Below are positions 17,528 through 31,461 of a DNA stretch of 64,000 nt, piece after piece. The stretch is from Pseudarthrobacter equi (GTDB taxonomy: Bacteria; Actinomycetota; Actinomycetes; Actinomycetales; Micrococcaceae). The translations under genes and the position numbers were made by a program. Every line of letters starts with the position of its first letter. Position 1 is the first letter of the stretch. The notes below the pieces were generated by a model. It was not told the origin of the DNA. It did not search any database and saw only the letters and a program-made list of their open reading frames with translations. The stretch is from NCBI RefSeq assembly GCF_900105535.1, contig NZ_LT629779.1, forward strand, positions 62,001 through 126,000. Reading direction: 5' to 3'.

Positions 17528-19704
17528 CAGCGTCCTTCCAGCTTGTTGCGGTCAGCCAGCCTGGCATCGCGTTCAGCCAATTTGGCAAACATATCGTTGT
17601 AAGCGGCCAGATCGGCGTCGTTATTCCTGTCCGCCGCGCGGTCCACGCGTTTGGTCTCCCGCTGGTCCGAGCGGGACCACATGATCGCGACGCCGATTGC
17701 CACCAGGAGCGTGGGCACCTCACCGATGCCCCAGGCCACCGCTCCGCCGGTCTGCTGGTCGGCCAGCGCGGACTGGCCCCACGTGCGGCCCAGGTTGCCG
17801 AAGTAGTCGGCTGCGAGCAGCCCGGTGCCGCCCATGATGGAGACGCCGAAGAACGCGTGGAAGCCCATGGTGGCGAGGAGCAGCAGCAGCCGCATGGGGT
17901 ACGGGGCCCTGCGCGGCAGGGGATCGGTGCCGATCATGGTGAGCACGAAAATGTACCCGGTGAGGAGGAAGTGCAGGTTCATGAGTTCGTGGCCAACGTG
18001 CTCGCGCATGGCGTAGCCGAACAGATCGGAGAAGTAGAAGATCACGATCGAGCCGGCGAAGTTGGCCGCGGCAAACAGCGGATGCGTGACCAGCTGGGAG
18101 AACTTCGAGTGAACGAACACCAGGATCCATTCGCGGGCACCCCGTGAGCCGTCGCCGCGGGCGGGCAGCGCGCGCAGGGCCAGCGTCACCGGGGCGCCGA
18201 GCACCAGGAAGATGGGCGCCACCATGGTCAGGGCCATGTGGTCCACCATGTGTGCCGAGAAGAGGATGCGGCCATACACCGCCGGCGGCCCTGACGTGAT
18301 GTAGGTGAGGACTATGAGGCCGATGATCCAGTTGACGGTGCGGAACCAGTGCCACTTGTCGCCGCGGCGGTGGACCTTGGCGACGCCCAGGACGTAGGTC
18401 ACGAGCCCGAACAGGGCTACCGCGATCCACAGCCAGTCCAGGCGCCACTCGGTGAACCACCGGGTGGCGGTCAGTTCCGGGGGGAGCTCGTAGCCGGTCA
18501 GGATGAAAGCCGGCGAGGCGTCGGGTGCGAACGTGGTGGGCTGCGGGGGCGCTGAGCGGCCCAGCGCGACGGCGATACCTGAGGTTGCGCCCATCACCAG
18601 GAGTTCGGCGAGGAGCAGTTGCCAGAGCACACGCCGGGAAGACATGGTGGATCCCTTGCGGCCCAACTGCGGGATGACCCACTGCCGGTGCATGAACCCG
18701 ATGCCGCCCAGGACCAGGGTGGCGGCGGACTTAGCAAGGATCAGCTGTCCGTATGACGAGCCGAAGAGGTCTCCCCAGCTGGTGATCCGGATGCTGGCAT
18801 TGATGACACCGGAAGCGAAGACCAGGAAGAAGGCGAAACCGGCGAGGGTAGAGAACCGGCGCAGCGTCGGCTCGGTGATGTCCGTTGTTGCACCGGCCTT
18901 GGGGCCGGTGAGGATCCCGGACAGGAGTGCCAGCAGGATGATGCCGCCCACCCAGGTGCTCACACCCACCAGGTGGAGTCCGAGAGAGTTGATGGCCCCT
19001 TCATGGTCCGAGGAGCTGGACGAGTGGCCGATCAGGGCCGTAGGGACGAGGCCGATCAGCGCCAGGATCAGGGTGAGGGCCAGGCCGCCCAGGGACCGGA
19101 CCCCGAACAGTGCCGTGGTGACGACGGCAGCGATGATCGTTACCGCCAGCCAGGCCCGCCCGGTCTCGATGTCTGTCATGAAGTAGACGAGCGCCTGGGT
19201 GAATTCGGCGTCACCCGAAAGGGGTTGTCCGGCCACATCCGCGTAGGTCAGGACCAGCACGGCGATAGCGGACAGGGTCCACACCGCACCTGCGGCGGCT
19301 GCTACGGCGAGGGCCCGGCTGAAGGCTGGGTGTTCCGGGCCGTCCTTGTCTCCGGCGTCGCCTTTGTCCCGGCTGCGCTTTGACAGGCTCCTGGGGAGAA
19401 TCCCTACGGCGAAGATCAGGCCGCCGATGACAGTGGCCACGGCCACGTTGTGCAGCGCCTTACTGATCGGAAGCCCCCAGCGCACCAGTGCGCCGGGATC
19501 GGAGACGCCGCGGGTCACTGCAGCGCCGGAGAAAATCAGTGCTGCGACGAGGGCCAGGAACACCGCAGCAAGACCGGCGAGCTGCCAGCCTTTCGGGATT
19601 CCGAGGGCATTGCCGCCCGTCCCCTTCGCTCCGTTCCCGGGAGCGGGCTGAGGCGTGGCGGAACGTGGTTTTGCGGCAGAAGACACCACTACATTGTCCG
19701 CCAC
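17527..19704 (-). CDS. CopD / CtaG (caa3-type assembly) fusion membrane protein
   Basis: A 725-residue integral membrane protein in two parts. The N-terminal half is a CopD-like domain with many membrane helices (LVGVSTWVGGIILLALLSGIL, FSTLAGFAFFLVFASGVINA). The C-terminal half matches CtaG/Caa3_CtaG: LFSAHMVDHMALTMVAPIFLVLGAPVTLALRAL, LMNLHFLLTGYIFVLTMIGTDPLP and a conserved His-rich helix. CtaG-type proteins deliver copper to the Cu-B centre of cytochrome oxidase, and CopD moves copper across the membrane, so a role in copper supply to respiration is likely. The C-terminal 60 residues are charged and cytoplasmic. It is the first gene of a two-gene operon. Confidence 0.92.
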   Translation of the reverse strand: MADNVVVSSAAKPRSATPQPAPGNGAKGTGGNALGIPKGWQLAGLAAVFLALVAALIFSGAAVTRGVSDPGALVRWGLPISKALHNVAVATVIGGLIFAVGILPRSLSKRSRDKGDAGDKDGPEHPAFSRALAVAAAAGAVWTLSAIAVLVLTYADVAGQPLSGDAEFTQALVYFMTDIETGRAWLAVTIIAAVVTTALFGVRSLGGLALTLILALIGLVPTALIGHSSSSSDHEGAINSLGLHLVGVSTWVGGIILLALLSGILTGPKAGATTDITEPTLRRFSTLAGFAFFLVFASGVINASIRITSWGDLFGSSYGQLILAKSAATLVLGGIGFMHRQWVIPQLGRKGSTMSSRRVLWQLLLAELLVMGATSGIAVALGRSAPPQPTTFAPDASPAFILTGYELPPELTATRWFTEWRLDWLWIAVALFGLVTYVLGVAKVHRRGDKWHWFRTVNWIIGLIVLTYITSGPPAVYGRILFSAHMVDHMALTMVAPIFLVLGAPVTLALRALPARGDGSRGAREWILVFVHSKFSQLVTHPLFAAANFAGSIVIFYFSDLFGYAMREHVGHELMNLHFLLTGYIFVLTMIGTDPLPRRAPYPMRLLLLLATMGFHAFFGVSIMGGTGLLAADYFGNLGRTWGQSALADQQTGGAVAWGIGEVPTLLVAIGVAIMWSRSDQRETKRVDRAADRNNDADLAAYNDMFAKLAERDARLADRNKLEGR

Positions 19705-19758
19705 GCCGGGCTGTGCGGCGAATCGGCCGGTGGCTCCGGGCCGGGGCTTAAAGCAAGA

Positions 19759-19786
19759 GGAGCGGTGACCCTCAGGTCACCGCTCC
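19759..19786 (-). terminator. Terminator downstream of HU
   Basis: A perfect 12-bp stem (19759-19770 with 19775-19786) closes a CTCA loop and is followed on the minus strand by TCTTGCTTTAA. It lies 36 bp after the HU stop and 55 bp before the CopD/CtaG start. Confidence 0.9.
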
Positions 19787-19821
19787 CAGAGCTGCTCCGG
19801 CGTTGCGCCGGGCGAAGAAGC

Positions 19822-20109
19822 CTACTTCTTGTTGGAGACGGCAGCCTTCAGCTTGGAGCCGGCGGTCAGCTTGACGCTGTGGCCTGCTGCGATCTGGATG
19901 GTCTCACCCGTCTGCGGGTTGCGGCCGGTGCGAGCTGCACGGTCGGTGCGCTCCACTGCCAGCCAGCCCGGGATGGTGATCTTCTCGCCAGCGGCGACAG
20001 AAGTCTCGAAAACCTCGAACAGTGCGTCGAGGACGGTGTTGACGGCTGCCTGGCTGGTGCCGGCCTTGCCCGCTACCTCTGCAACAAGTTCACTACGGTT
20101 CTTAGCCAT
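19822..20109 (-). CDS. hupB: HU-family DNA-binding protein
   Basis: A 95-residue histone-like HU. Typical marks are MAKNRSELVAEVAGKAGTS, the beta-arm base GEKITIPGWLAVERTDRAARTGRNPQTGETIQIAAGHSVKLTAGSKLK and a Lys-rich end. It lacks the long Lys/Ala C-terminal tail of mycobacterial HupB, so it is the short form. AGGAGG lies 7 nt before the ATG. HU bends and compacts DNA as a dimer. The next 258 bp upstream (20110-20367) hold its promoter region; I find no other gene there. Confidence 0.96.
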   Translation of the reverse strand: MAKNRSELVAEVAGKAGTSQAAVNTVLDALFEVFETSVAAGEKITIPGWLAVERTDRAARTGRNPQTGETIQIAAGHSVKLTAGSKLKAAVSNKK

Positions 20110-20367
20110 TGATGTCCTCCTGGACGGTCTGGTTACGGAGCCCGCACGCGGTGTGCGCGCAGGCCACTGTTCGAAAACTTACCAGCTACCACCCCTCGGG
20201 GCCGCAAATTCCGCGTGTTTCCGCGACTTTTTGAGGTTAATCACCGCATATTGGGGGGTTTTTCGCCCTCAGCGGAGCCTGACAGGTCACGTTGGGACGT
20301 TGAGATACGTACGACGCCGGCGGGCACCTTCCAGCCTCAGCCCGCCGGAGCCTCCCCCACTCCCTGT

Positions 20368-20796
20368 GACGCGAGCTCACTAGTGGCGGCTGTTCGTCGG
20401 ATGCGCGCTCACTTGTGGCGGCTATCCCTGTGACGCGCGCTCACTCGTGGTGGCTATCCCTCCGACGCGCGCTCACTCGTGGTGGCTATCCCTCCGACGC
20501 GCGCTCAATAGTGGTGGCTATCATTCTGATGCGCGTTCAGCTGCAGTGAGCGCGGGTCAGGGTCTGAGCCGCCAGTAATGAGCGGGAGTCCGGGTGGGAA
20601 CCGCCACGACGGAGCGGGGGTCCGGGCCTGAGCCGCCAGAACTGAGCGGGGGTCCGGGCCTGAACCGCTACGAGTGAGCGCGGATCCGGACCAGAGCCGC
20701 CAGAACTGAGCGCGGATCCGGGCCTAAGCCGCCACGACTGAGCGGGGGTTCGGGTGGGTGCCGCCAGGAGTGGGCGGGGGTCCGGGTGCTGCCACG
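20368..20796. repeat. 32-bp-period repeat array with internal inversion, beside rRNA operon 1
   Basis: Units of exactly 32 bp without separate spacers. In 20368-20527 five units read GACGCGCGCTCACTCGTGG..., that is, the family in minus orientation. From 20548 eight units, the last truncated, run in plus orientation with starts at 20548, 20580, 20612, 20644, 20676, 20708, 20740 and 20772. In plus orientation each begins GAGCGnGnGTC and ends near AGCCGCCAnnAnT; the middle 8 to 9 bases vary. The two halves face each other around TTCAGCTGCAGTGA (about 20535-20548), forming a large inverted repeat. Related arrays are at 31067-31270 and 44028-44113. Confidence 0.88.
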
Positions 20797-20801
20797 TTTG
20801 G

Positions 20802-20836
20802 GTGTGTGGTGTGTGGTGTGTGGTGTGTGGTGTGTG
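20802..20836. repeat. Heptanucleotide tandem repeat
   Basis: Five copies of GTGTGTG lie in tandem between the 32-bp array and the rRNA terminator. The equivalent place after rRNA operon 2 has only a degenerate short version, so the copy number differs between the two loci. Confidence 0.85.
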
Positions 20837-20848
20837 GTGGTTAAAGTG

Positions 20849-20883
20849 GTAGGGCCCTGACATGGTGTGTGTCAGGGCCCTAC
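20849..20883 (-). terminator. Terminator of rRNA operon 1
   Basis: A perfect 14-bp stem (20849-20862 with 20870-20883) has a TGGTGTG loop and is followed on the minus strand by CACTTTAA. It lies 10 bp past the 5S end and is identical at 31300-31334. Confidence 0.92.
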
Positions 20884-20893
20884 TCAATGTTTG

Positions 20894-21010
20894 TCCGGCG
20901 GTGTCCTACTCTCCCACACCCTCCCGGGTGCAGTACCATCGGCGCTGTGGGTCTTAGCTTCCGGGTTCGGAATGGGACCGGGCGTTTCCCCCACGCTATG
21001 ACCGCCGTAA
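20894..21010 (-). rRNA. rrf: 5S ribosomal RNA, operon 1
   Basis: 117 nt on the minus strand, beginning TTACGGCGGTCATAGCG and ending ACACCGCCGGA. The ends pair (helix I), and the GGGTGTGGGAGAGTAGG 3' part is typical of actinobacterial 5S. It matches the copy at 31345-31461. Confidence 0.95.
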
Positions 21011-21180
21011 CCCTTCTACCCGTCACCAACCCCGCTGGGGGTGGTGTGGGAAATTTGTGGTTACAACATTCCTGCCCTGGGGCAGGTGTGTGGTGTTGTA
21101 TTCAGTTGTGGGTTCCGCCAACAAAGGGTTGTTGGTTGGGAACCACATAGTGGACGCAAGCAGAGTTATGTATTTATCTG
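21011..21180 (-). other. 23S-5S spacer with 23S processing arm
   Basis: No tRNA is visible. The segment 21143-21161 (CCACATAGTGGACGCAAGC read on plus) is complementary, with two exceptions, to 24422-24440 on the other side of 23S. The two would form the double-stranded processing stalk cut by RNase III. Confidence 0.7.
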
Positions 21181-26320
<5,140 letters not shown>

Positions 26321-26749
26321 GTAAAACAGACACAACCAAGCACCACGGAAATAACGCGGAACCAGGCTGCACAAAATTTGAAACCAGCTAAAAACACCAT
26401 GCACACCACGGGGTGGCGGCACAGCACAATCAACCAATTCAATAAAAAATTGGTATCAACAAACTTGGCACACTATTGAGTTCTCAAACAACAGACACAC
26501 CCGGCACCACCCAAACATTTCCAGTTCAAGATCGCTCCGGAGCAACTTTCCAAACTTACCCGATCACCCACCACTTCGCAAATCCGCTTTCCAGCGAAAC
26601 AAAGCGCACAATGATCAGCCCCACCCGCCAGGAACACACCAGAGTGCGAACCATTTTTTAGGCCGTTCAGAAGGGGGTTTTTGTCGCTATCTTTCCGCAT
26701 CAGCGGCGGCGACTCAGAAAACAATACACGCCCACCAACCCCACCGCAA
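26321..26749 (-). promoter_or_regulatory. Leader and promoter region of rRNA operon 1
   Basis: TTGCGG (complement of 26744-26749) and TATTGT (complement of 26721-26726), 17 bp apart, lie in a block conserved upstream of both operons and are the best promoter candidate. A boxA/processing element TGTTGTTTGAGAACTCAATA lies at 26469-26493. The leader nearest 16S (26321 to about 26580) is nearly the same in both operons, then the two diverge until the promoter block. I see no gene in the remaining 26750-26881. Confidence 0.5.
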
Positions 26750-26881
26750 ATCCACTCCCCAACCACGGAAATGGCCCCCAAAACCCGCGCAACCACGCGG
26801 ATCCCAGGGGCCATCAACACCTACAAGCAGCCCCACCGGACGGAACCAGCCTGTATGCAGTGGCTCACATGTCGCTGGGGC

Positions 26882-29800
26882 CTACGGACGTACCCGCAGC
26901 ACTACGGTGAAATCGGCATCCCTGGGCGACAGGCGGTACGGCTCGAGAACGCCCGGTCCACAGGCCCCGGTACCGACACCCCGCATGGCGTTATCGATGT
27001 AGACGTAGGTCCGCCCGTCGGCTGCCAGATCGGGCCGGTGCGTTGCTTCGTTGAGTGCAGCCTGGCTGTAGGGACGCACCGTCAGGGCAAAGGGCTCGCC
27101 GGCGATGTCCAATGTGGCTCCTCCCACCTCAAGTGCTGCCGAACGCACGCCGGCGCGTGCACCGGATTCCTGGGGCCGCGCATACTCCACATCGAGTTCA
27201 CCCAAGGGCATGGAGAACCATCCTGTGCGCGTGCCTTGCCCCGTGTCCGGGTATCCCTGGTGTGGCCCCTGCCCGAACCAGCTCACCGCCGACGTTTCGT
27301 TGTCCAGCACCAGTTCGAGGCCTATCCGGGCCCACTCCACTTCAAAGCCCGCGTTGACCCAGGATCCCTGCGGCCGCACTTGCGTGCGGAGAGCCAGTGA
27401 TTCCCCGTCACTGGTCCAGGTGTAGTCGACGAGGACCCCGAACTGCTTGTCTGCAGCACCCACCCTGGTCCGCGTGACGAGCTGCTCCCCGCCGTCGGCG
27501 GTGCGTTCAGCGCTGATGCCAAGCAGCCGGGCATGGAGCCGGTCCAGCCCTGCATCCCGCCACTGGGTGGCCAGAGGCCGCGGGTCGGCGCCGCCCCATT
27601 CCCTGCCCAGGTCATTGTCAGTGGGGGGCCACCACAGCGAGAGCCCCAGCTTTTCGACGTTGATGCCGCCAATCCGTGTGGGCATCCCGGTCAGCCTGCT
27701 GAACACCGCCGGGCCCAGCCGCAACTCATCGTCAGTGGCGGCAACGTGTTCAGCAGCGCGGGGCTCCCCAACACGTGAGACTCCACGCACCGACTGCCCC
27801 CAGGCGATCTCGTGGCCGGCGCCGGCCCAGGACGTCGCGGCGGCGAGGACGGCGCTGACGGTGAGGACGGCTGGCCCGTCCGTGTGCGGGAAACTGGAGG
27901 GCAACGGAATCGTGGCACCGGACTGCGGCGCCACGTCGGGAACCTCCACCGTGCCGCCGTCGACCGTTTCGCCGTCGGCCTCCACCGCGTACCGGAAGGT
28001 GAACACGGACGTGTCCGCGAAATCCTGCCCGTTGTGGATGCTGAGGCCGGACCAATCTCCCGCCACCTGGATGCGCAGCGGCGCCACGACGCGCTTGAAG
28101 TCGAGGAGGCCGGGCCGCGGCTTGCGGTTGGCGTCCACCAGTCCATCGGTGACAAAGTTGCCGTCGTGAATTTCCTCACCAAAATCGCCGCCGTAGGCGA
28201 AGTGCTCGCCGCCGCCGGGCGTTGGGACGGTGATTCCGTGTTCCAGCCACTCCCACACGAAGCCGCCCATCAGCCTGGGGTGGCGTTCAAAGAGCTCCTG
28301 GTATTCGGTCATTCCTCCCGGGCCGTTGCCCATGGCGTGAACGTATTCGCAAAGCACGAAGGGCATGGCGCGGCGCCGGGCATCCAGCTCCGGATCGTCG
28401 AGCGGAGGCTCCGTTCCCTGCCCAATCAGTGCAGTTTCGGCCTGGTTGGCGTACATCCGGGAGTACACGTCAACATATGGGGAGGACCAGTCGCCCTCGT
28501 AGTGGATGGGGCGTGACGGGTCGCGGTCCTTGGTCCAGCGCGACATCTCGGCCAGGTTCCGGCCGGTACCGGATTCGTTGCCCAACGACCACATCACGAC
28601 GGATGCGTGGTTCTTGTCCCGCTCCACCGTCCGGCGCATCCGGTCCAGCAGGGCGGCCTCCCACTGGGGATCATCGCTCGGGTTCTGGGCCCAGCCGGCA
28701 CTCTCGAACCCGTGCGTTTCCAGGTCACACTCCAGCACTACGTAGAAACCGAGCCGGTCAGCCAGGGCAAGGAATTCCGGATGCGGCGGATAGTGCGATG
28801 TGCGGATGGCGTTGATGTTGTGCTGCTTCATGAGCTTGAGCTCCGCCTCCATCACCTCCTGCGGAACCACGCGCCCCAGCCGGGGGTGGTGCTCGTGGCG
28901 GTTCACTCCGCGGAGCAGGATCCGCCGCCCGTTCACCTTGAACTGGGCATCCTCGATGCTGATGCTGCGGAATCCCAGCTGCAGGGACACTGTTTCGGCC
29001 GGGGTGCTGACTGTTGCCTCATACAGGCGGGGCAACTCAGCAGACCAGGGTGCGACGGATGGCAAGCGATGCTCCTGGCCGGCCGTAAGCTCCACGTCCA
29101 GTTCGGGAACGCGTACGACGGCGTCAATCGCCTCTCCGCCTCGGCTCGCCTCCACGCGCAGGACACCTTCGCCCGTGCGGGGGTCGTAGTCAGCGTGGAC
29201 GAAGACATCATCGATGCCGTCCGCGGGGCGGGCTTGGAGGGTGACATCCCGGAAGATCCCCGGGAGCCACCACATGTCCTGGTCCTCCACGTAACTGGCG
29301 GCCGAGAACTGCGCCACCCGCACGGCCAGCGTGTTGCTGCCCTCCGTGAGGATTCCTGAGACATCGAATTCGTGGGCAAGCCGGCTGCCACGCGTGGTGC
29401 CGAGTTCGACGCCGTTCAGCCACACCGTGCCGGCGGAGTCGATACCGTCGAAACGCAGCAGTGCGCTGGGGAAGAACTCAGGGCCCGCGTGGAACGTCAG
29501 GAGGTGGTCGCCAATGGGGTTGGCTTCCGGCACATGCGGGGGTTCAACGGCAAACGGAAACTGGATGTTTGTGTAAGCCGGCGCGCCGTGCCCGTGCATG
29601 GGCCAGCTGGACGGAACCGGCAGGGTCCCGAAGCCGTCCAGCTCCTGGCCCAGCTGCCACCCCTCGGCAGGGGCGCTGCGGATGCCGGGGCTGAGGCGGA
29701 ACTGCCAGTCGCCGTTCAAGGACAGCCGCGGGGCATCGCTGTCGAGATAGGCCCGGGGAGGGAGCGCGCCCCGTCCCGGCGCCACAGAAGACAACTCGAG

Positions 29801-29896
29801 AACGCCTCCGGCTCCGAGTTCAAGACTGCGCGGCACGGCGTCGGAGGCATCACTGGCAACAGCGTTCGACACCGTTGTGGAGGACTGGACAGGCAT
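26882..29896 (-). CDS. lacZ: Glycoside hydrolase family 2 beta-galactosidase
   Basis: A 1004-residue LacZ-type enzyme, close to the E. coli length. Domains in order are an N-terminal jelly-roll sugar-binding domain (NGDWQFRLSP, VEDQDMWWLPGIFRDV), an Ig-like domain, the TIM barrel (RGVNRHEHHPRLGRV, NAIRTSHYPPHPEF), a second Ig-like domain and the Bgal small-chain domain ending in RLSPRDADF. The acid/base Glu is in WSLGNESG (E441) and the nucleophile Glu is in FVLCEYVHAMG (E517). There is no signal peptide, so it is cytoplasmic and hydrolyses beta-galactosides. Regulation by the upstream LacI protein is likely through the operator at 29933-29946. AAGGAAG precedes the ATG. Confidence 0.95.
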   Translation of the reverse strand: MPVQSSTTVSNAVASDASDAVPRSLELGAGGVLELSSVAPGRGALPPRAYLDSDAPRLSLNGDWQFRLSPGIRSAPAEGWQLGQELDGFGTLPVPSSWPMHGHGAPAYTNIQFPFAVEPPHVPEANPIGDHLLTFHAGPEFFPSALLRFDGIDSAGTVWLNGVELGTTRGSRLAHEFDVSGILTEGSNTLAVRVAQFSAASYVEDQDMWWLPGIFRDVTLQARPADGIDDVFVHADYDPRTGEGVLRVEASRGGEAIDAVVRVPELDVELTAGQEHRLPSVAPWSAELPRLYEATVSTPAETVSLQLGFRSISIEDAQFKVNGRRILLRGVNRHEHHPRLGRVVPQEVMEAELKLMKQHNINAIRTSHYPPHPEFLALADRLGFYVVLECDLETHGFESAGWAQNPSDDPQWEAALLDRMRRTVERDKNHASVVMWSLGNESGTGRNLAEMSRWTKDRDPSRPIHYEGDWSSPYVDVYSRMYANQAETALIGQGTEPPLDDPELDARRRAMPFVLCEYVHAMGNGPGGMTEYQELFERHPRLMGGFVWEWLEHGITVPTPGGGEHFAYGGDFGEEIHDGNFVTDGLVDANRKPRPGLLDFKRVVAPLRIQVAGDWSGLSIHNGQDFADTSVFTFRYAVEADGETVDGGTVEVPDVAPQSGATIPLPSSFPHTDGPAVLTVSAVLAAATSWAGAGHEIAWGQSVRGVSRVGEPRAAEHVAATDDELRLGPAVFSRLTGMPTRIGGINVEKLGLSLWWPPTDNDLGREWGGADPRPLATQWRDAGLDRLHARLLGISAERTADGGEQLVTRTRVGAADKQFGVLVDYTWTSDGESLALRTQVRPQGSWVNAGFEVEWARIGLELVLDNETSAVSWFGQGPHQGYPDTGQGTRTGWFSMPLGELDVEYARPQESGARAGVRSAALEVGGATLDIAGEPFALTVRPYSQAALNEATHRPDLAADGRTYVYIDNAMRGVGTGACGPGVLEPYRLSPRDADFTVVLRVRP

Positions 29897-29932
29897 GGGA
29901 CTTCCTTGAAGGCTGGGGGCATTTAGCTTCGT

Positions 29933-29946
29933 CGTGAACGTTCACG
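29933..29946. promoter_or_regulatory. LacI-family operator and lacZ promoter
   Basis: CGTGAACGTTCACG is a perfect 14-bp palindrome with the TGAACGTTCA core common for LacI-family sites. It lies immediately downstream of a TATACT -10 (complement of 29954-29959), so a bound repressor would block lacZ transcription. The rest of 29897-30014 holds no gene. Confidence 0.75.
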
Positions 29947-30014
29947 GAACGCAAGTATAAGCGTAGCCTCTCGGTCCCTTCATGGGTAGGGGTGAGGTTG
30001 CACATCAGCCTGGC

Positions 30015-31022
30015 CTAAGCCGACTGGCGCACCACCAGCTCGTGCCGCAGGAGCAGGGCCGAGGCACTGCCGTGCGGTTCAATTGCTCCGGACAGGAGGC
30101 CTTCAAGGAGGCCGACGGCGGCCCGGCCCACGGACCGCAGGTCCAGGGACAGCGTGGTCAGCTCAGGGGACACCAGCTCCCCCAGCGGTATCCCGTCCAT
30201 CCCGATGACGGCCACATCCTGAGGCACGTTCCGTCCAGCGGCTTGCAACGCCTTCAATGCGCCGGCCGCCATCAGGTCGTTGAAAACCAGGAGTCCGTCG
30301 ATTTCGATCTTTCCGGTCAACAGTGCGCTGACCGCATCCCGTGCATGTGCAGCTGAGGGCTCCGCCGCAAACTTCAGCAACTGAACTTCGCGTTCCGCAG
30401 CGGCAGCAGCCACAGCAGAGCCCCTGCCAGCGGCGATCCCGCCCTGGCTAGAATCCAGGAAGGCGATGTTCCTACAACCATGAGCCACCAGCCGTTCTAG
30501 GCCCAGCCGGGCTGCGTAGGCGTAGTCAAAGGAGATCGAGCCGGCTGCCTGTGCCTGGGGGTCGTCGAGCCCAACGACGGGCCGCCGGCCCAGCATCGCC
30601 TGGGCTGCGACTGAGTGGTCCCCGAGGTAGCCGATCAATGCGTCCACCTGGGGTGCCAGCCGGGCTGCGGCATCCAGAGCGTTAGCTGCGCCGTGGCCAT
30701 AGTCATCCACCACCACATTCCATCCCCGCTCCGTGGCGGCCTCAACAACACTCGAGGCAAACGCGGGAAAGTACGGGTTGGTGAGGTCGGGGATGGCCAG
30801 GCCTATTGAGGTTCTGGCGCCCTGGACCAGGCCCTTGGCAAACCGGCTTGGCGTATAGCCCAACTCCGCCGCGATCCGCTGCACGCGTTCCCGAGTGGCC
30901 TGACTGATGCCCGTCATATCGTTCATGGCCCGGGTGACCGTCTGCCGCGAGACACCGGCCGCGGCGGCAACATCGAGGATGGTGGCGCGGCCCTGTCGCG
31001 GCTCTGGGGATCGGGGACTCAT
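30015..31022 (-). CDS. LacI-family transcriptional regulator
   Basis: A 335-residue repressor. The N-terminal helix-turn-helix (ATILDVAAAAGVSRQTVTRAM, about residues 13-33) and the hinge GYTPSRFAKGLVQGARTSIGLAIPDL are typical, followed by a periplasmic-binding-protein-like sensor domain (LLVFNDLMAAGALKALQAAGRNVPQDVAVIGMDG). The ATG at 31022 starts just before the helix-turn-helix; the frame extends to 31145 but only through the repeat array. TAGACT lies 8 nt upstream. It is directly upstream of lacZ on the same strand and probably controls it in response to a galactoside. Confidence 0.92.
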   Translation of the reverse strand: MSPRSPEPRQGRATILDVAAAAGVSRQTVTRAMNDMTGISQATRERVQRIAAELGYTPSRFAKGLVQGARTSIGLAIPDLTNPYFPAFASSVVEAATERGWNVVVDDYGHGAANALDAAARLAPQVDALIGYLGDHSVAAQAMLGRRPVVGLDDPQAQAAGSISFDYAYAARLGLERLVAHGCRNIAFLDSSQGGIAAGRGSAVAAAAAEREVQLLKFAAEPSAAHARDAVSALLTGKIEIDGLLVFNDLMAAGALKALQAAGRNVPQDVAVIGMDGIPLGELVSPELTTLSLDLRSVGRAAVGLLEGLLSGAIEPHGSASALLLRHELVVRQSA

Positions 31023-31066
31023 AGGCCGTAAGTCTATGCGGCTGGCATAGGAGCCTTCCCCCCTGT

Positions 31067-31270
31067 GACGCGCGCTCAGCTGTTCTGCGCGGGGCCAGAT
31101 TATGTGCCGCCAGAAGTGAGCCCGCATCCGGGTGGGAGCCGCCACGACTGAGCGCGGATCCGGGTGGGAACCGCCACGTGTGAGCGCGGATCCGGGTGGG
31201 AACCGCCACGACTGAGCAGGCGTCCGCGTGTTGGCCGCCAGGAGTGGGCGGGGGTCCGGGTGCTGCCAGG
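31067..31270. repeat. 32-bp-period repeat array beside rRNA operon 2
   Basis: One minus-oriented half unit begins GACGCGCGCTCA at 31067; plus-oriented units follow at 31086, 31118, 31150, 31182, 31214 and a truncated one at 31246. The spacing is 32 bp and the junction TCAGCTG is the same as in the array at 20368. The last unit ends with the same GGGTGCTGCCA as the first array, directly before the rRNA terminator. Confidence 0.85.
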
Positions 31271-31299
31271 TGGGTGGGTGGTGTGTGGTGGTTAAAGTG

Positions 31300-31334
31300 G
31301 TAGGGCCCTGACATGGTGTGTGTCAGGGCCCTAC
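31300..31334 (-). terminator. Terminator of rRNA operon 2
   Basis: The perfect 14-bp stem (31300-31313 with 31321-31334) has the same sequence as at 20849-20883, followed by CACTTTAA on the minus strand. Confidence 0.92.
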
Positions 31335-31344
31335 TCAAATGATG

Positions 31345-31461
31345 TCCGGCGGTGTCCTACTCTCCCACACCCTCCCGGGTGCAGTACCATCGGCGCTGTG
31401 GGTCTTAGCTTCCGGGTTCGGAATGGGACCGGGCGTTTCCCCCACGCTATGACCGCCGTAA
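31345..31461 (-). rRNA. rrf: 5S ribosomal RNA, operon 2
   Basis: 117 nt, matching the first copy at a constant distance of 10451 bp. I noticed no difference. Confidence 0.95.

Noticed and set aside
20368..20796. Possible CRISPR array
   Set aside because: The 32-bp units follow one another without unique spacers, change orientation in the middle and have no cas genes nearby.
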